Shown here: in pieces, positions 36,201 to 45,200 of the stretch
Numbering within the stretch: the first letter of the stretch is position 1
Layout: each line of letters begins with the position of its first letter
From: Pachypanchax playfairii
Taxonomy: Eukaryota; Chordata; Actinopteri; Cyprinodontiformes; Aplocheilidae
Length of the DNA: 64,000 nt
Assembly (NCBI GenBank): GCA_006937955.1
Contig: SSNP01000037.1
Location: forward strand, 3,564,304-3,628,303
Reading direction: 5' to 3'
Made by a program: the position numbers and the translations under genes
The notes under the pieces: generated by a model
Seen by the model: only the letters and a program-made list of their open reading frames with translations
Databases searched by the model: none
Told to the model about the DNA's origin: nothing

Positions 36201-37019
36201 TTCTGGGTATGTAGGTTCCTGAGACAAAGTGTCAAATTTGAGGTTTAAGAAATGTTAAATGATCAAAAACAATCAGACGTTTGTGACATTCAGAGAAGTT
36301 TAAATGTCTTTGGACTTGAAGTGAAGCTGCTTCTGCTCCACAGAGTAAAACCAGAACCAGACAGAACCTGAAGCAGAGGACAAACCTGGTCCTTCAAACA
36401 GCCACTCGTCTCCAGCGACTCTCTTAATGCCCCCCTTGTCCTCGAAGTCCAGCAGAGCCTGCAGACGCAGAGCCGTGTCCGGGTACACAATCTGCAGCGG
36501 GGTCACATCCTGAAACACACCGAGCGTCACCATCAGACTGGGTTCACGCTAAAGGAACCGGTCTCAGAACAGATCAGCATACCTGCTGGATCTCTTCCCC
36601 GGGGTACAGAGGAAACGGGTCCTGGGTCAGGCGGATCTCCAGGTCAGCGTGACGCAGCTTGGCCTGACCCGATTGGTCGAAGAGAACCTCACTGTTATCA
36701 TCACGGGCAACAGGGTTGGACACCACGCAGTAGTGACGAGGAGGTACCATGATCATCCGGACCGGTGGGAAGAGAACTCTGAGGAAACACAAGGTTCTGG
36801 TGTCATTCAGGAACCGGGACTCAAACCCAGCAAAACGCTGTCAAACCAGACCGACCTCTCGTTGTCCTGGCGAATGTAGGTGAGAGGTCCGATCTCCACG
36901 CGGGCGATGTTGGTGTTCTGGTCCAGGACGTGGATGTAGTGATGGGGGGGGATCCGGATGATTGATCCATCCACCAGCGTCTGGATGTTGGGTCCACAGT
37001 TTCCTCCAATCGTAGTCAT
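18999..37019 (-). CDS. mvp: Major vault protein (MVP), 16 coding exons
   Basis: Coding exons in gene order: 36856-37019, 36583-36778, 36386-36509, 36087-36218, 35227-35321, 34265-34501, 33857-33979, 30301-30525, 29902-30137, 29298-29495, 28268-28412, 21314-21525, 21117-21233, 19663-19789, 19386-19574, 18999-19124. The sum is 2646 nt, giving 881 aa with every phase matching; human MVP is about 893 aa. Residues 1 to about 515 are repeated vault-wall domains (PPHHYIHVLDQNTNIARVEI, LYPGE, AGDEWLFEGPG, TGEEWL, QAIPLDENEG). Residues about 515-645 form the SPFH/band-7-like shoulder ([43 protein letters not shown]). Residues about 646-800 are the alanine/glutamate-rich cap helix (EAERLEQEARGKLERQ). 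The remainder is the cap ring ([20 protein letters not shown]). MVP self-assembles into the shell of the cytoplasmic vault particle. The gene converges on prrt2. Exons 13-14 are duplicated within the assembly. Confidence 0.95.
19386..19574 (-). CDS. mvp: mvp exon 16 (end of cap helix)
   Basis: Encodes EAELQRLAKAREQELSYKKD and HLEVEKQERLAQIESLRFKQ, ending GPELQ. The exon is phase 0 at both ends. Confidence 0.94.
19663..19789 (-). CDS. mvp: mvp exon 15 (cap helix)
   Basis: Encodes ASVESTGAAKAEAQSQAEAA and RIRGEAAVEEAKLKAEAQR. Alanine/glutamate heptads are typical of the long cap helix. The donor is gtacgt. Confidence 0.94.
19866..20890. repeat. 23-24 bp hairpin-forming minisatellite in mvp intron 14 (array A1)
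   Basis: The repeat core is aactcgttcatgttccgtaa with atg, ag or tg linkers. The array holds about 42 units. In 24-bp units the arms GTTCATGTT and AACATGAAC flank CCGT as a perfect inverted repeat. Confidence 0.95.
21117..21233 (-). CDS. mvp: mvp exon 14, copy 1 (cap helix)
   Basis: Encodes HEAERLEQEARGKLERQRIT, then DQAEAERARKELLELEAL. The acceptor is gtcccgcag and the donor gtgggt. The repeat copy is at 25650-25766, with one synonymous Thr codon difference (21173 c versus 25706 t). Confidence 0.93.
21314..21525 (-). CDS. mvp: mvp exon 13, copy 1
   Basis: Encodes NSNRIICSAVFGFDEKLA, NNLVISSVDIQSVEPVDQRT and SVQLAIEITTNSQEAAA. The acceptor is ttattcag; the donor gtccga falls in phase 2. The sequence is repeated 4533 bp away at 25847-26058. 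Confidence 0.93.
21571..23209. repeat. CT-microsatellite/GC-spacer compound array in mvp intron 12 (array B1)
   Basis: The invariant spacer gaacccggacccgtcagccc alternates with (TC)n runs of varied length, joined by taaa or taga. There are about 30 units. Confidence 0.95.
23210..23210. other. Single-N assembly join inside mvp
   Basis: Joins the CT array B1 directly to a second copy of the hairpin array. It marks the boundary of the exon 13-14 duplication. Confidence 0.85.
23211..25428. repeat. 23-24 bp minisatellite, second copy (array A2)
   Basis: Same unit family as 19866-20890, but twice as long and enriched in gttaatg and shortened gttctgtaac variants. It leads into the same unique sequence (aacttgtggaatttcatcc) as array A1. 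Confidence 0.95.
25429..26103 (-). pseudogene. mvp: Duplicate of mvp exons 13-14 and flanks
   Basis: Contains a second copy of exon 14 (25650-25766) and exon 13 (25847-26058) with intact splice sites, offset 4533 bp from copy 1. The only coding difference seen is a synonymous Thr codon. Exon 13 enters in phase 0 while exon 14 leaves in phase 2, so splicing both copies in series shifts the frame; only one copy can be used. Near-identity plus the single N at 23210 suggests two alleles placed in tandem by the assembler rather than an old duplication. Confidence 0.8.
26104..27364. repeat. CT/GC compound array, second copy (array B2, left part)
   Basis: Same unit as 21571-23209, with more spacer variants (gaacccgaacccg, gaacccagacccg, gcccccgtc). 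It runs into the N gap. Confidence 0.95.
27365..27863. other. Assembly gap (499 N)
   Basis: Run of N inside the CT/GC array, in mvp intron 12. Any reading frame crossing it is meaningless. Confidence 0.99.
27864..28057. repeat. CT/GC compound array (array B2, right part)
   Basis: Continuation of the same units after the gap, ending at tctgtctctataaagaacc about 210 bp before exon 12. Confidence 0.93.
28268..28412 (-). CDS. mvp: mvp exon 12 (shoulder domain)
   Basis: Encodes HFDVKSPADPAQAASLFSVP, then [17 protein letters not shown] and FDDFHK. The acceptor is ctgttcag and the donor gttcgt. The exon is read directly on the minus strand without an in-frame ATG. Confidence 0.93.
28571..29102. 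mobile_element. Dispersed TTAA-type element, truncated copy
   Basis: Starts TTAAAGAGACCATTTCATAC and aligns over about 530 bp with 63030-63620, including the gctaacagcttttagc units (two here, four there). Homology stops at gacctgtttt, so the right end is missing. It lies in mvp intron 11 and encodes nothing recognisable. Confidence 0.75.
29298..29495 (-). CDS. mvp: mvp exon 11 (shoulder domain start)
   Basis: Encodes VVFGPELVMLGPDEQFTVLS, LLLGPDFCTDVITIE and [14 protein letters not shown]. This is the SPFH-like shoulder fold. The donor is gtaagt. Confidence 0.95.
29902..30137 (-). CDS. mvp: mvp exon 10
   Basis: Encodes VRAVIGHTYMLNQDEELWEK and ELPPNVEALL, then RVPHNAAVQVYDYREKKA. It completes the last vault-wall repeat and ends in phase 2. 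Confidence 0.94.
30301..30525 (-). CDS. mvp: mvp exon 9 with acidic/basic insertion
   Basis: Begins PEEEEEEVEEDEEPLQQ, then basic KRSKRSS, then GDRWMLRGPIEYVPP and QRAIPLDENEGLYVRDI. The charged linker is longer than I recall in mammalian MVP. The acceptor is ctctgtcag and the donor gtgctt. Confidence 0.93.
30587..30715. repeat. 21-bp minisatellite in mvp intron 8
   Basis: The unit gaggagcaggaggaagggtg (plus g) repeats about six times, 60 bp from exon 9. A 58-bp block of the same repeat reappears at 31690-31748 after a single N. Confidence 0.9.
31608..33822. repeat. 13-bp GC-rich minisatellite in mvp intron 8
   Basis: Units caggacgcacgcc, caggacgcaggac and taggacacacacc are mixed over 2.2 kb, about 170 copies. 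A single N at 31689 is followed by a block of the 21-bp repeat (31690-31748), after which the 13-mers resume. Open frames on both strands are by-products of the stop-free unit. Confidence 0.96.
33857..33979 (-). CDS. mvp: mvp exon 8
   Basis: Encodes GERSFFLQPGEHLEHGIQN, then VYVLSEEEGLVLRAVEAFND. The acceptor is ctccatcag and the donor gtgagg. A 2.2-kb 13-bp array begins just inside the following intron. Confidence 0.94.
34265..34501 (-). CDS. mvp: mvp exon 7
   Basis: Encodes KALHVRALRPFKDAGGRE, then RRTGEEWLVTMADREAHIPS and QYCVILDPVGPDGKPQLGQ, ending KKVVK. It is 237 nt and phase 0 at both ends. Confidence 0.94.
34644..34926 (+). mobile_element. Decayed LINE remnant with 3' tail
   Basis: 34644-34697 reads GVPQGSVLRLLLISLNQH, matching the GVPQGSVLGPLLF box of LINE reverse transcriptases. 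After a large internal deletion, cgtgggacaataaagtattt at about 34892-34911 and a short attca repeat form a LINE-type 3' end. It lies in mvp intron 6 and is non-functional. Confidence 0.6.
35227..35321 (-). CDS. mvp: mvp exon 6
   Basis: Encodes GEEWLVSKVGAYLPGAHEE and VIDIVNAFILTDK. The acceptor is gatacag and the donor gtgact. A decayed LINE and its minisatellite lie in the intron just upstream in gene order. Confidence 0.92.
35488..35706. repeat. 21/26-bp minisatellite grown from LINE sequence (mvp intron 5)
   Basis: Units gtcctggatggaggagtcca and the same with an extra ggagt. On the minus strand the array continues the frame of LINE residues FLGISITQDLNSSIQDLD. Confidence 0.88.
35700..35945 (-). 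mobile_element. LINE reverse transcriptase fragment (FVDD box), decayed
   Basis: The minus strand reads KFVDDMTVIVLIRDRDKSS, then YRQEVDQLVLWCSQNHLELN, then after a frameshift DRSRFLGISITQDL. This is the catalytic FVDD box and the downstream WC..N.L.LN and FLG segments of fish non-LTR retrotransposons. In-frame stops make it inactive. Confidence 0.75.
36087..36218 (-). CDS. mvp: mvp exon 5
   Basis: Encodes TYIPRKEVVVLETIKATVIH, ENQAIRLRARKEGKDRGG and IQRVT. The acceptor is tttgtctcag and the donor gtaaca. Confidence 0.93.
36386..36509 (-). CDS. mvp: mvp exon 4
   Basis: Encodes DVTPLQIVYPDTALRLQALL and AGDEWLFEGPG, a vault repeat. The donor gtttgt falls after the first base of a glycine codon. 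Confidence 0.93.
36583..36778 (-). CDS. mvp: mvp exon 3
   Basis: Encodes VLFPPVRMIMVPPRHYCVVS through RHADLEIRLTQDPFPLYPGE. The acceptor is tttcctcag and the donor gtatgc. The exon ends in phase 0. Confidence 0.93.
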
Positions 37020-37034
37020 GATGGCAGCGAGAAG
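36856..37034 (-). CDS. mvp: mvp exon 2 (start codon exon)
   Basis: The ATG is at 37017-37019, 15 nt after the acceptor. It encodes the N-terminal vault repeat, with PPHHYIHVLDQ and TYIRQDNE. The donor is gtcggt, a non-optimal but GT-containing site; Arg-55 is split across the junction. Confidence 0.9.
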
Positions 37035-37430
37035 CTGCAGATAGTTTTAAAAAACGGGTCAGAAACAAAAACCAAAACCAGAACTTCACAAACAAAAACA
37101 AGAGACCTGATAACGAGACCCAGAACCGAGCTGATCGGTCCAAACTTTCCAAGCTACACCTGAACCACCTAAACCATCTGAAACCAGAACTTCCAACAGA
37201 ACTAGATGACATATTTTATAGTGCTATTAAAAGGTCAAAGGTCAAGGGTCATTTCATCAATCAGCACTTCATCTGTCAGAACTGAACCAGACGGTTCTAC
37301 TGGTTCCAGAACCAGACGGTTCTACTGGTTCCACCTGCCTCACAGCTGCTGAGAAACCGTCAGATTACACAGACTCGTTTCACACGTTCAACACGCAGTT
37401 CAGTTACAGCAACTGTTCCTAAACCAGATC

Positions 37431-38338
37431 CAGGTCTAACCGGAGTCCAGCTCTAACCGGAGTCCAGGTCTAACCGGAGTCCAGATCTAACCGGAGTCCA
37501 GATCTAACCGGAGTCCAGCTCTAACCGGAGTCCAGGTCTAACCGGAGTCCAGATCTAACCGGAGTCCAGATCTAACCGGAGTCCAGATCTAACCGGAGTC
37601 CAGCTCTAACCGGAGTCCAGGTCTAACCGGAGTCCAGGTCTAACCGGAGTCCAGGTCTAACCGGAGTCCAGATCTAACCGGAGTCCAGATCTAACCGGAG
37701 TCCAGCTCTAACCGGAGTCCAGCTCTAACCGGAGTCCAGGTCTAACCGGAGTCCAGATCTAACCGGAGTCCAGCTCTAACCGGAGTCCAGGTCTAACCGG
37801 AGTCCAGGTCTAACCGGAGTCCAGATCTAACCGGAGTCCAGCTCTAACCAGAGTCCAGGTCTGACCAGAGTCCAGATCTGACCAGAGTCCGGAGTCCAGC
37901 TCTAACCGGAGTCCAGGTCTAACCGGAGTCCAGCTCTAACCAGAGTCCAGGTCTAACCAGAGTCCAGGTCTAACCAGAGTCCAGAGTCCAGCTCTAACCG
38001 GAGTCCAGAGTCCAGATCTAACCAGAGTCCAGCTCTGACCAGAGTCCAGCTCTGACCAGAGTCCAGGTCTAACCAGAGTCCAGCTCTAACCGGAGTCCAG
38101 CTCTGACCAGAGTCCAGCTCTGACCAGAGTCCAGATCTAACCAGAGTCCAGATCTAACCAGAGTCCAGCTCTAACCAGAGTCCAGATCTAACCAGAGTCC
38201 AGCTCTGACCAGAGTCCAGCTCTGACCAGAGTCCAGATCTAACCAGAGTCCAGATCTAACCAGAGTCCAGCTCTGACCAGAGTCCAGCTCTGACCAGAGT
38301 CCAGGTCTAACCAGAGTCCAGGTCTAACCAGAGTCCAG
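37431..38338. repeat. 16-bp minisatellite in mvp intron 1
   Basis: The unit tctaaccggagtccag occupies the left part; tctaaccagagtccag and tctgaccagagtccag dominate the right part from about 37850. There are about 56 units. Confidence 0.95.
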
Positions 38339-38834
38339 AAGAAAAAAGAAACAAACACAAATATCTAAAGTGGATCAAACTCACCTGAACAGAACGAGAC
38401 GAACTCGAGACAATCAGAGGAACTAAAATGAAAACGGGCTCAATGTGAACACTAAGTAATTACACGCATGCGCACCTACACGCACGCACCAGCTGCTTCT
38501 TCGAGGAAACTTCCGGATATAAAACAAACAGATTGCTGATAAAGTCTCATAAATCTTTCTTTTTATTAATTTATAGCTATTAAAACTTAACCCCGTTTCA
38601 TCGATAGTAAAAAGCTTTTCGTCCGTTTTCAGTTTGGACCGAGTCACAATCAGGGAAACGAGTTCTAAAGGTAAATTTGTGAAACAGAGACCCGATTCCC
38701 GGACGCGGATTTAAGGGAAAGACGGTTTTCGTCTGGAAGGCGTTTGGACTCGGACTCCGTCGCAGGTATTTCCTCTGAACACGACGGAAGTTAGAAAGTT
38801 GTAGATTTATCAACGGACTTCTGCGAGTTCTTAC

Positions 38835-38930
38835 CGCGGTCGGTGGTTCAGTTGGGCGGATAGGTAGCAGCTCAGCGTCGGCTCACACAGACCAGGACAG
38901 GGACCTGATGCTGAACTGGACAGGAAAAAC
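38835..38930 (-). other. mvp: mvp noncoding first exon (5' end approximate)
   Basis: On the minus strand ccgcg is followed by a gtaagaac donor at 38834. The coding exon's acceptor (tatctgcag) at 37035-37043 leaves a 1.8-kb first intron. The transcription start is not visible, so 38930 is an estimate. Confidence 0.6.
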
Positions 38931-38960
38931 AAGCTGGACGATGGAGTGGGTGTGACTCTT

Positions 38961-38970
38961 GTCACGTGAT
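38961..38970 (-). promoter_or_regulatory. mvp: CACGTG E-box (CLEAR-like) upstream of mvp
   Basis: gtcacgtgat (minus strand ATCACGTGAC) sits about 130 bp upstream of the first donor. A cgtcacgt half-CRE-like site lies at 38991-38998. This is a motif match only. Confidence 0.35.
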
Positions 38971-39890
38971 TTACCGAAGCTGCAGAGCTGCGTCACGTCT
39001 CGTTAGAACTACGATCAGAACCAACCGGGTCATCCATATTTTCTAAAAGTAAAAACTCACAAACACTGAAGAGCTTCTTTTTTTGTTTGTTTTGTTTTTT
39101 GTTTCCAAATAATTAAAGATAGGATGATTAAATTAAAATACATCTTATTTTCCTTATTTCCACTTTAATGTATACATTTAGTGTTTGGTTTGATTTTTAA
39201 TTCAACTTTAACTTGGAAACTCTAAAACAATGTGAAGTTGTTAAAACGTCCAAACATTTGAAATGCAAATTTTATTTCCAAAGTGACACAATAAACATCA
39301 CAAGATAGTAAATATTTTAAAACTTTAGCAATGTTCAACTTGTGTTTGTTTGAAGTTAGAACTGAACAGAAAACCTGGCAGAGGATTGCTTCCTGTCACC
39401 GCTTTCACAATAAAAGTCACATTGTGTTGCATTTATAAAGTCATTTTAATGTAAAGAAACATGAAATGTTTACAGTAACAATAACAAGATTTATTTAGCT
39501 CCTTCAAGATCATGTTCAGTCAGCTGATCATCGCGCAGGTCACATGACCACAGGTGATCCAACACCAGGCTAATGGTTCATAGCATGCTAACTGTGGACA
39601 AAATATTTATAAACAACAAAGATTCAGTCATTTTATAGGAAACGTTTCAAAGTAAAATCAGTACAGACCTTTGGTTGAGTAACAAATAAAACAGAAACTT
39701 TAGATTAATTTAAATACGAATGTCTAAAATGAATATCAAAATATAGTTTATATATACGTTTTATGTTTCGTCCCAGAGTCTGAGGAGTCCGACACACATC
39801 AGCTACTCCAACAGGAGACGTTTGTCTCCGAGACCGTTTCAGTTCCAGCAGCCAGAAAACAGACACAACAAACCTGATCAGAAGTCTGTT
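38971..39890. other. Intergenic region between mvp and caskin2, no gene seen
   Basis: AT-rich sequence upstream of mvp. No exon, RNA gene or transposon ends recognised. Confidence 0.5.
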
Positions 39891-39898
39891 CACCCTGT

Positions 39899-40158
39899 AC
39901 ATCTGGAGAAACAGCTGGAGGGAGAAACAGCTGGAGGGACAGACAGCTGGAGGGACAGACAGCTGGAGAGAAAGACAGCTGGAGGGACAGACAGCTGTAG
40001 GGACAAACAGCTGTAGGGACAGACAGCTGTAGGGACAAACAGCTGTAGGGACAGACAGCTGTAGGGACAAACAGCTGTAGGGACAGACAGCTGGAGGGAC
40101 AGACAGCTGTAGGGACAAACAGCTGTAGGGACAGACAGCTAGAGGGACAGACAGCTGT
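39899..40158. repeat. 16-bp minisatellite
   Basis: Units agctgtagggacagac, agctgtagggacaaac and agctggagggacagac repeat about 16 times. Each contains CAGCTG. Confidence 0.92.
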
Positions 40159-40574
40159 AATAAATGTTGTTACTGCCACCTAGTGGACGCACATCGAAAC
40201 ACACTCAACTGGCAGAATAACAAGTCAAGCACTGATCAAATAATCAATACAGCACAGTTATTTCAATAAATCAATTAGATTAAATACATTTTCTATTTTT
40301 GACAAGATGATATAAATCTGTTTTTCTCCATCTTGTTCCACGTGTTCTATGTGTTCCTCGAGTTCCACGTGTCCAGCCTTCAGTCTGAATAAGTTGCTGC
40401 TGCCTGAAATGCTGAACTGGAACCAGAAAAAGTGCTAAAACTGGAACCAAAAGACTCGTTATGGAACCGGTTCTTAGTTCTAGACCCGCCTGCAATTACA
40501 CAGCTGGCCTGTAGGTGGTGCTTTCACAACACCTCCACTCTAATTAATCAATAGTTTAAAAAAAATCATTGACG
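40159..40574. other. Intergenic spacer, no gene seen
   Basis: Unique sequence between two arrays; nothing coding recognised. Confidence 0.5.
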
Positions 40575-41713
40575 TATGTTTGATGTGTGTACTGTGTGTG
40601 TACTGTGTGTGTAATGTGTGTGTACTGTGTGTGTACTGTGTGTGTACTGTGTGTGTACTGTGTGTGTACTGTGTGTGTACTGTGTGTGTACCTGATGTGT
40701 GTACTGTGTGTGTACTGTGTGTGTACTGTGTGTGTACTGTGTGTGTACCTGATGTGTGTACTGTGTGTGTACTGTGTGTGTACTGTGTGTGTACTGTGTG
40801 TGTACTGTGTGTGTACTGTGTGTGTATTGTGTGTGTAGTGTGTGTGTAGTGTGTGTGTATTGTGTGTGTACTGTGTGTGTACTGTGTGTGTACTGTGTGT
40901 GTACCTGGTGTGTGTACTGTGTGTGTACTGTGTGTGTACTGTGTGTGTACTGTGTGTGTACTGTGTGTGTACTGTGTGTGTACCTGATGTGTGTACTGTG
41001 TGTGTACTGTGTGTGTACTGTGTGTGTACTGTGTGTGTACTGTGTGTGTACTGTGTGTGTACCTGATGTGTGTACTGTGTGTGTACTGTGTGTGTACTGT
41101 GTGTGTACTGTGTGTGTACCTGATGTGTGTACTGTGTGTGTACCTGATGTGTGTACTGTGTGTGTACTGTGTGTGTACTGTGTGTGTACTGTGTGTGTGT
41201 GTGTGTGTACTGTGTGTGTACTGTGTGTGTACTGTGTGTGTACTGTGTGTGTACTGTGTGTGTACCTGATGTGTGTACTGTGTGTGTACTGTGTGTGTAC
41301 TGTGTGTGTACTGTGTGTGTGTACTGTGTGTGTACTGTGTGTGTACTGTGTGTGTACCTGATGTGTGTACTGTGTGTGTACTGTGTGTGTACTGTGTGTG
41401 TACTGTGTGTGTACTGTGTGTGTACTGTGTGTGTAATGTGTGTGTACTGTGTGTGTACTGTGTGTGTACTGTGTGTGTACTGTGTGTGTACCTGATGTGT
41501 GTACTGTGTGTGTACTGTGTGTGTACTGTGTGTGTACTGTGTGTGTACCTGATGTGTGTACTGTGTGTGTACTGTGTGTGTACTGTGTGTGTACTGTGTG
41601 TGTACCTGATGTGTGTACTGTGTGTGTACTGTGTGTGTACCTGATGTGTGTACTGTGTGTGTACTGTGTGTGTACTGTGTGTGTACTGTGTGTGTACTGT
41701 GTGTGTACCTGAT
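40575..41713. repeat. 11-bp TG-rich minisatellite
   Basis: The unit tactgtgtgtg repeats about 100 times, with a periodic variant tacctgatgtg. Because 11 is not divisible by 3 and the unit lacks stops, all plus frames and one minus frame stay open; these are not genes. Confidence 0.96.
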
Positions 41714-42107
41714 GTGGCTTCACATGTTTAAACCAGGTCATGTGATCCATGGCAGCTGATCAGAAATTCGGGTTTCTGGCTGTTGGAACTGATTCTGGGA
41801 CTTCAGCTCTACGTGATAACAAAACATTCAACTTTACATTAAAATATTAGTATTTATAATCATAAAAGCAGGAGTTCCTCCTCACAGTGCTGCACCAACA
41901 GAACCCAGAACCAGAAGTCAGTTAGAAACGTGTGACCCGGTTTGTGACTTTGGTTCTGGAAACATCATGGAGGTAACGTTCTGCTGCTCAGGCTGAGAAA
42001 CAACAGGAACGTCCAGCTGTGCAGCTCAGAGCGGGATGAAACAGGAAATACTTCCCGTCGCTGTCTGTGTTTCACTTCCTGAGATTAAATAAAACATGTT
42101 TGACGTT
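41714..42107 (-). other. caskin2: caskin2 3' UTR and downstream region
   Basis: Sequence following the caskin2 stop codon in gene order. No canonical AATAAA was found on the minus strand; a TATAAA variant lies near 41854. Confidence 0.45.
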
Positions 42108-42201
42108 TCAGTCCAACATGGCGTCCAGCTGATCGGCCAGGTCGTCAAACATGTTACCGATATCGTCCAAGATGGTCCCAGCAGACCTCACTGAGCTCAC
42201 T
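42108..42201 (-). CDS. caskin2: caskin2 final coding exon Q
   Basis: Encodes VSSVRSAG, then [20 protein letters not shown], then LD stop (TGA at 42108-42110). The conserved extreme C-terminus confirms the gene end. Confidence 0.94.
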
Positions 42202-45200
42202 CTGCTGGTGTCACATGATAAAACACAGTGAAGTCACATGACACACAGAAATGTTACACAACAGGAAGAAGAAGACCGAGGGACACTCACCTGTCAGTCC
42301 TGTCGTCCTGTCTCAGTTTGGTCTCCACGGCCTTCAAAGCTGCTGCAAGAGATGTGCTGGTTTGATCCAGTCTCTGTTGGACCACCTCTGTCCCGCTGGA
42401 GGACTCGGGGTCAGGTTCTGTAGGAACCACCGGACAGCCCTGGTGTCTCCACGAAGCCAAAGACGGGCTCTGACTGGCCTGAGGAGCCGGAACCAACGCT
42501 GGGGCCCCGTGGGCGGGTGAGGACGCAAAGGCCACGCTTTGGATCACGCTGACAGTCACAGTGGGAGAGGACGATCCTGTGGACGAAGACAGGGACATAA
42601 TAAAAGGTTACACAGTCGAAGTCCTGAAGGTTGCAAAAAGAAAATAAATAAACAAACAAACAGGCCAAAACATGTAAATCTGAACCAAGACTAGAAAGTC
42701 CCGCCCGAGACCAAATGAGACCTGTAAAAGTTCCTCAGAAAGAAACTGCAGTTCATGTCAGTGTCTTAAAACCAGATACTACATCCCCCCACCGGTCAGG
42801 AGTCCTACAAGGACCCACAAAGTTCCTAAAACCTTTAGTTAGCATCTAGACCTGGTTCTACTGCAGACTGATGGTTCTGCTACTTGTGAGGAGACGGACT
42901 CAAACAGAGGGACTGTAGAACAGTCTCCTACAGAGGAGGACCAGGAGGTTTGTGAGGAAGGTGTGTGTCTCACCCTGAGCAGCCAGCAGACTGTGACGTA
43001 CTGGTTTTGGGGTGATGGCTGGTTTTGGGGAGAGTGAAGGTTTAATTGGGGATCCTCTCGATGGGCTGTCTGGTCTCTCTAGACTGACCTCCTCCTGGTT
43101 CCTGGATGGAGGTCTGCTGCCACCAGACTCAGACTCTGTAACCTCCTCCTGCTCCTTGTCTCTGGGTTTATGACGTCTCTTCACCGTGTCGGACTCCTTG
43201 AGTTTAAACTCGGGTACGTCCAGACTCTTGGCTGCTTGTTTATCTGGAGGCTGCAGGACGGCCTCGGCTCTGGGTGGACCTGGAGCTTTGGGTCTCTGTT
43301 TGATGGTCAGGTTACCCTCTTCGGCAAAGGGAATGCACTCACTGGAACTGTTTTGGGGTGATGAGGCTCCATCTAGTCCCTGATGTTCTTCCTCGGTGTC
43401 AGACTTCAGCTCTTGGTCCAGTTCTGTGCTGCTGGTCTGACTGGAAACATGTTCATGCTGTAAGTTCCTCCGTGTCCCCGGAGCGTCCCGGGTGTCCGTA
43501 CAGCTGAGGGATTGAGATGATATCTCTTGCTGTACTCCGGGTTTGGGTCCTGGGGGGTTTTTCCTGTCTGTACCCCCCTCCAAAGAAGCAGCGATGCTCC
43601 TGACGCTTCCTGGACTATCAGTCACCACCCCGCCGGAGGACGACGTAGGGCTGCTGTCACTCAGCTCCCCACTGGTGGTGCTGCTCACTGAGCTCAGTCT
43701 CTTGGGAGGCGGAGGTGGGGGGCCTTTTTTCCGGGCCCTCACTGCAAACGACTGGCTGCGTCCCACGCTGCCATTTTTCTCTGGGCTCAGCTTGAACCGG
43801 GCCAGATGGCTGCGGCCGGGTTTTCGGGTCAGAGTGGCGTAGGATGGAATGTTTCCAGGAGGAACTGCGAGCTCGTCATCATCCTCATCGGGCTCTCCAT
43901 CTGACAGAGCGTAGCGAGTCACGGTGTGGGTGCGCTTGTTGGGTGGTGTCAGGGTCATGTTGTAACCCTCAGGCCTGGGAGAGGAGCTCGGGTCAGGTAC
44001 GCCACACTGGGCGTGCAGGTAACTGAAACCTTTTAGTGCTGGAGAGCCATGAGAGGAGGAACCAGGAGGTCCAGACGGTTTGGGCTTAGCTGGGATGGCA
44101 GGGTACTTAAACACGGTCGCTGTCCCTAGAGGAACCTGTTTGGGTAGCAGCGGATGTTGCAGTGGTCTCTGGTCCCAGCTGTCCTTGGCAGGGCTGCATT
44201 CTACGCTCTCCTGGGACCATCCATGGGGGTTTATGGAAGCAGCAGGAGGCTCCTGGGAGCGTCCAGAACCTCTGGAACGGGCATCAATGCTCTCCTGGCT
44301 CTGAGACATCCCCGCTGCATGTTTTATGGCCAAACCTTCCTCGCAGCCTCCGTAGTGGCTGGACATGGCCGTCTGTAGCTCAGCACTCAACTCGCTGTCC
44401 TGGAAGGTCACCATCATCGGGGTGTGAGGTGAAGAACATTCACTGCTTGCATCAGAAGACTCAATGGTGACCAAGTGGAGACCTCCAGGGGCTTTACGTC
44501 GCAGTGTCCCTAGACCGGATTCTGACTGAAGGGTTGCCTTCTGGATGTCACACAACTTCTTCACCGCCAGCATCAACTTCTTCTGATGTCCTGAAGAGAA
44601 CGTTTAACCATCAGACTCAGAGTAACACGGAGAACGTTCCAGTAAACACAGCGTGATGTTTCCTCACCCAGCTTGGTGATGCCAATCTCCTGCAGATCCT
44701 CCCACGTCAGGTCTTTGACTATGGTGATGGAGTCGTATCCGTTTTCAGAGAGTTTTTTGTGGTACTGAGGGAGTCCGATGGTACCGAGCCACTCGCTGAG
44801 ATCCGACTGTAAGAAGACACATGAGTCAGATTGTGTTTAGAAGGACTAGAGTCAAACATCAGCAGGAGTCTTACAGGAATGTACTCCGGCAGCCACTCTG
44901 GGATGTTCAGGTTGTTGATCTCCATGGAGATCTTCTTGCGGTGTCCAGGTTTGGTCACTCCGATGGCAGTCAGATCCTGTCAAGGTGTCAGTACATCAAC
45001 ATCCACGTTGTTACAGACTATTAAAGCTGCTTCCTGTTTCATCACTTCCTGTTTCACACTGAAGCTCATAAAAACATTCAAACACACAAACCTGCAGCAT
45101 GTTTCATTAAACACAGAATGATTCTACATGTTACCTGAACGAGTCAGAGACTCTTTAATACTTTGTCAAAAATATATTCTTCATGTGAAATTGAAAGTTA

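Noticed and set aside
40566..41750. 394-aa His/Thr/Tyr frame and Cys/Val frames
   Set aside because: An 11-bp TG repeat read in many frames; the length reflects absence of stops only.
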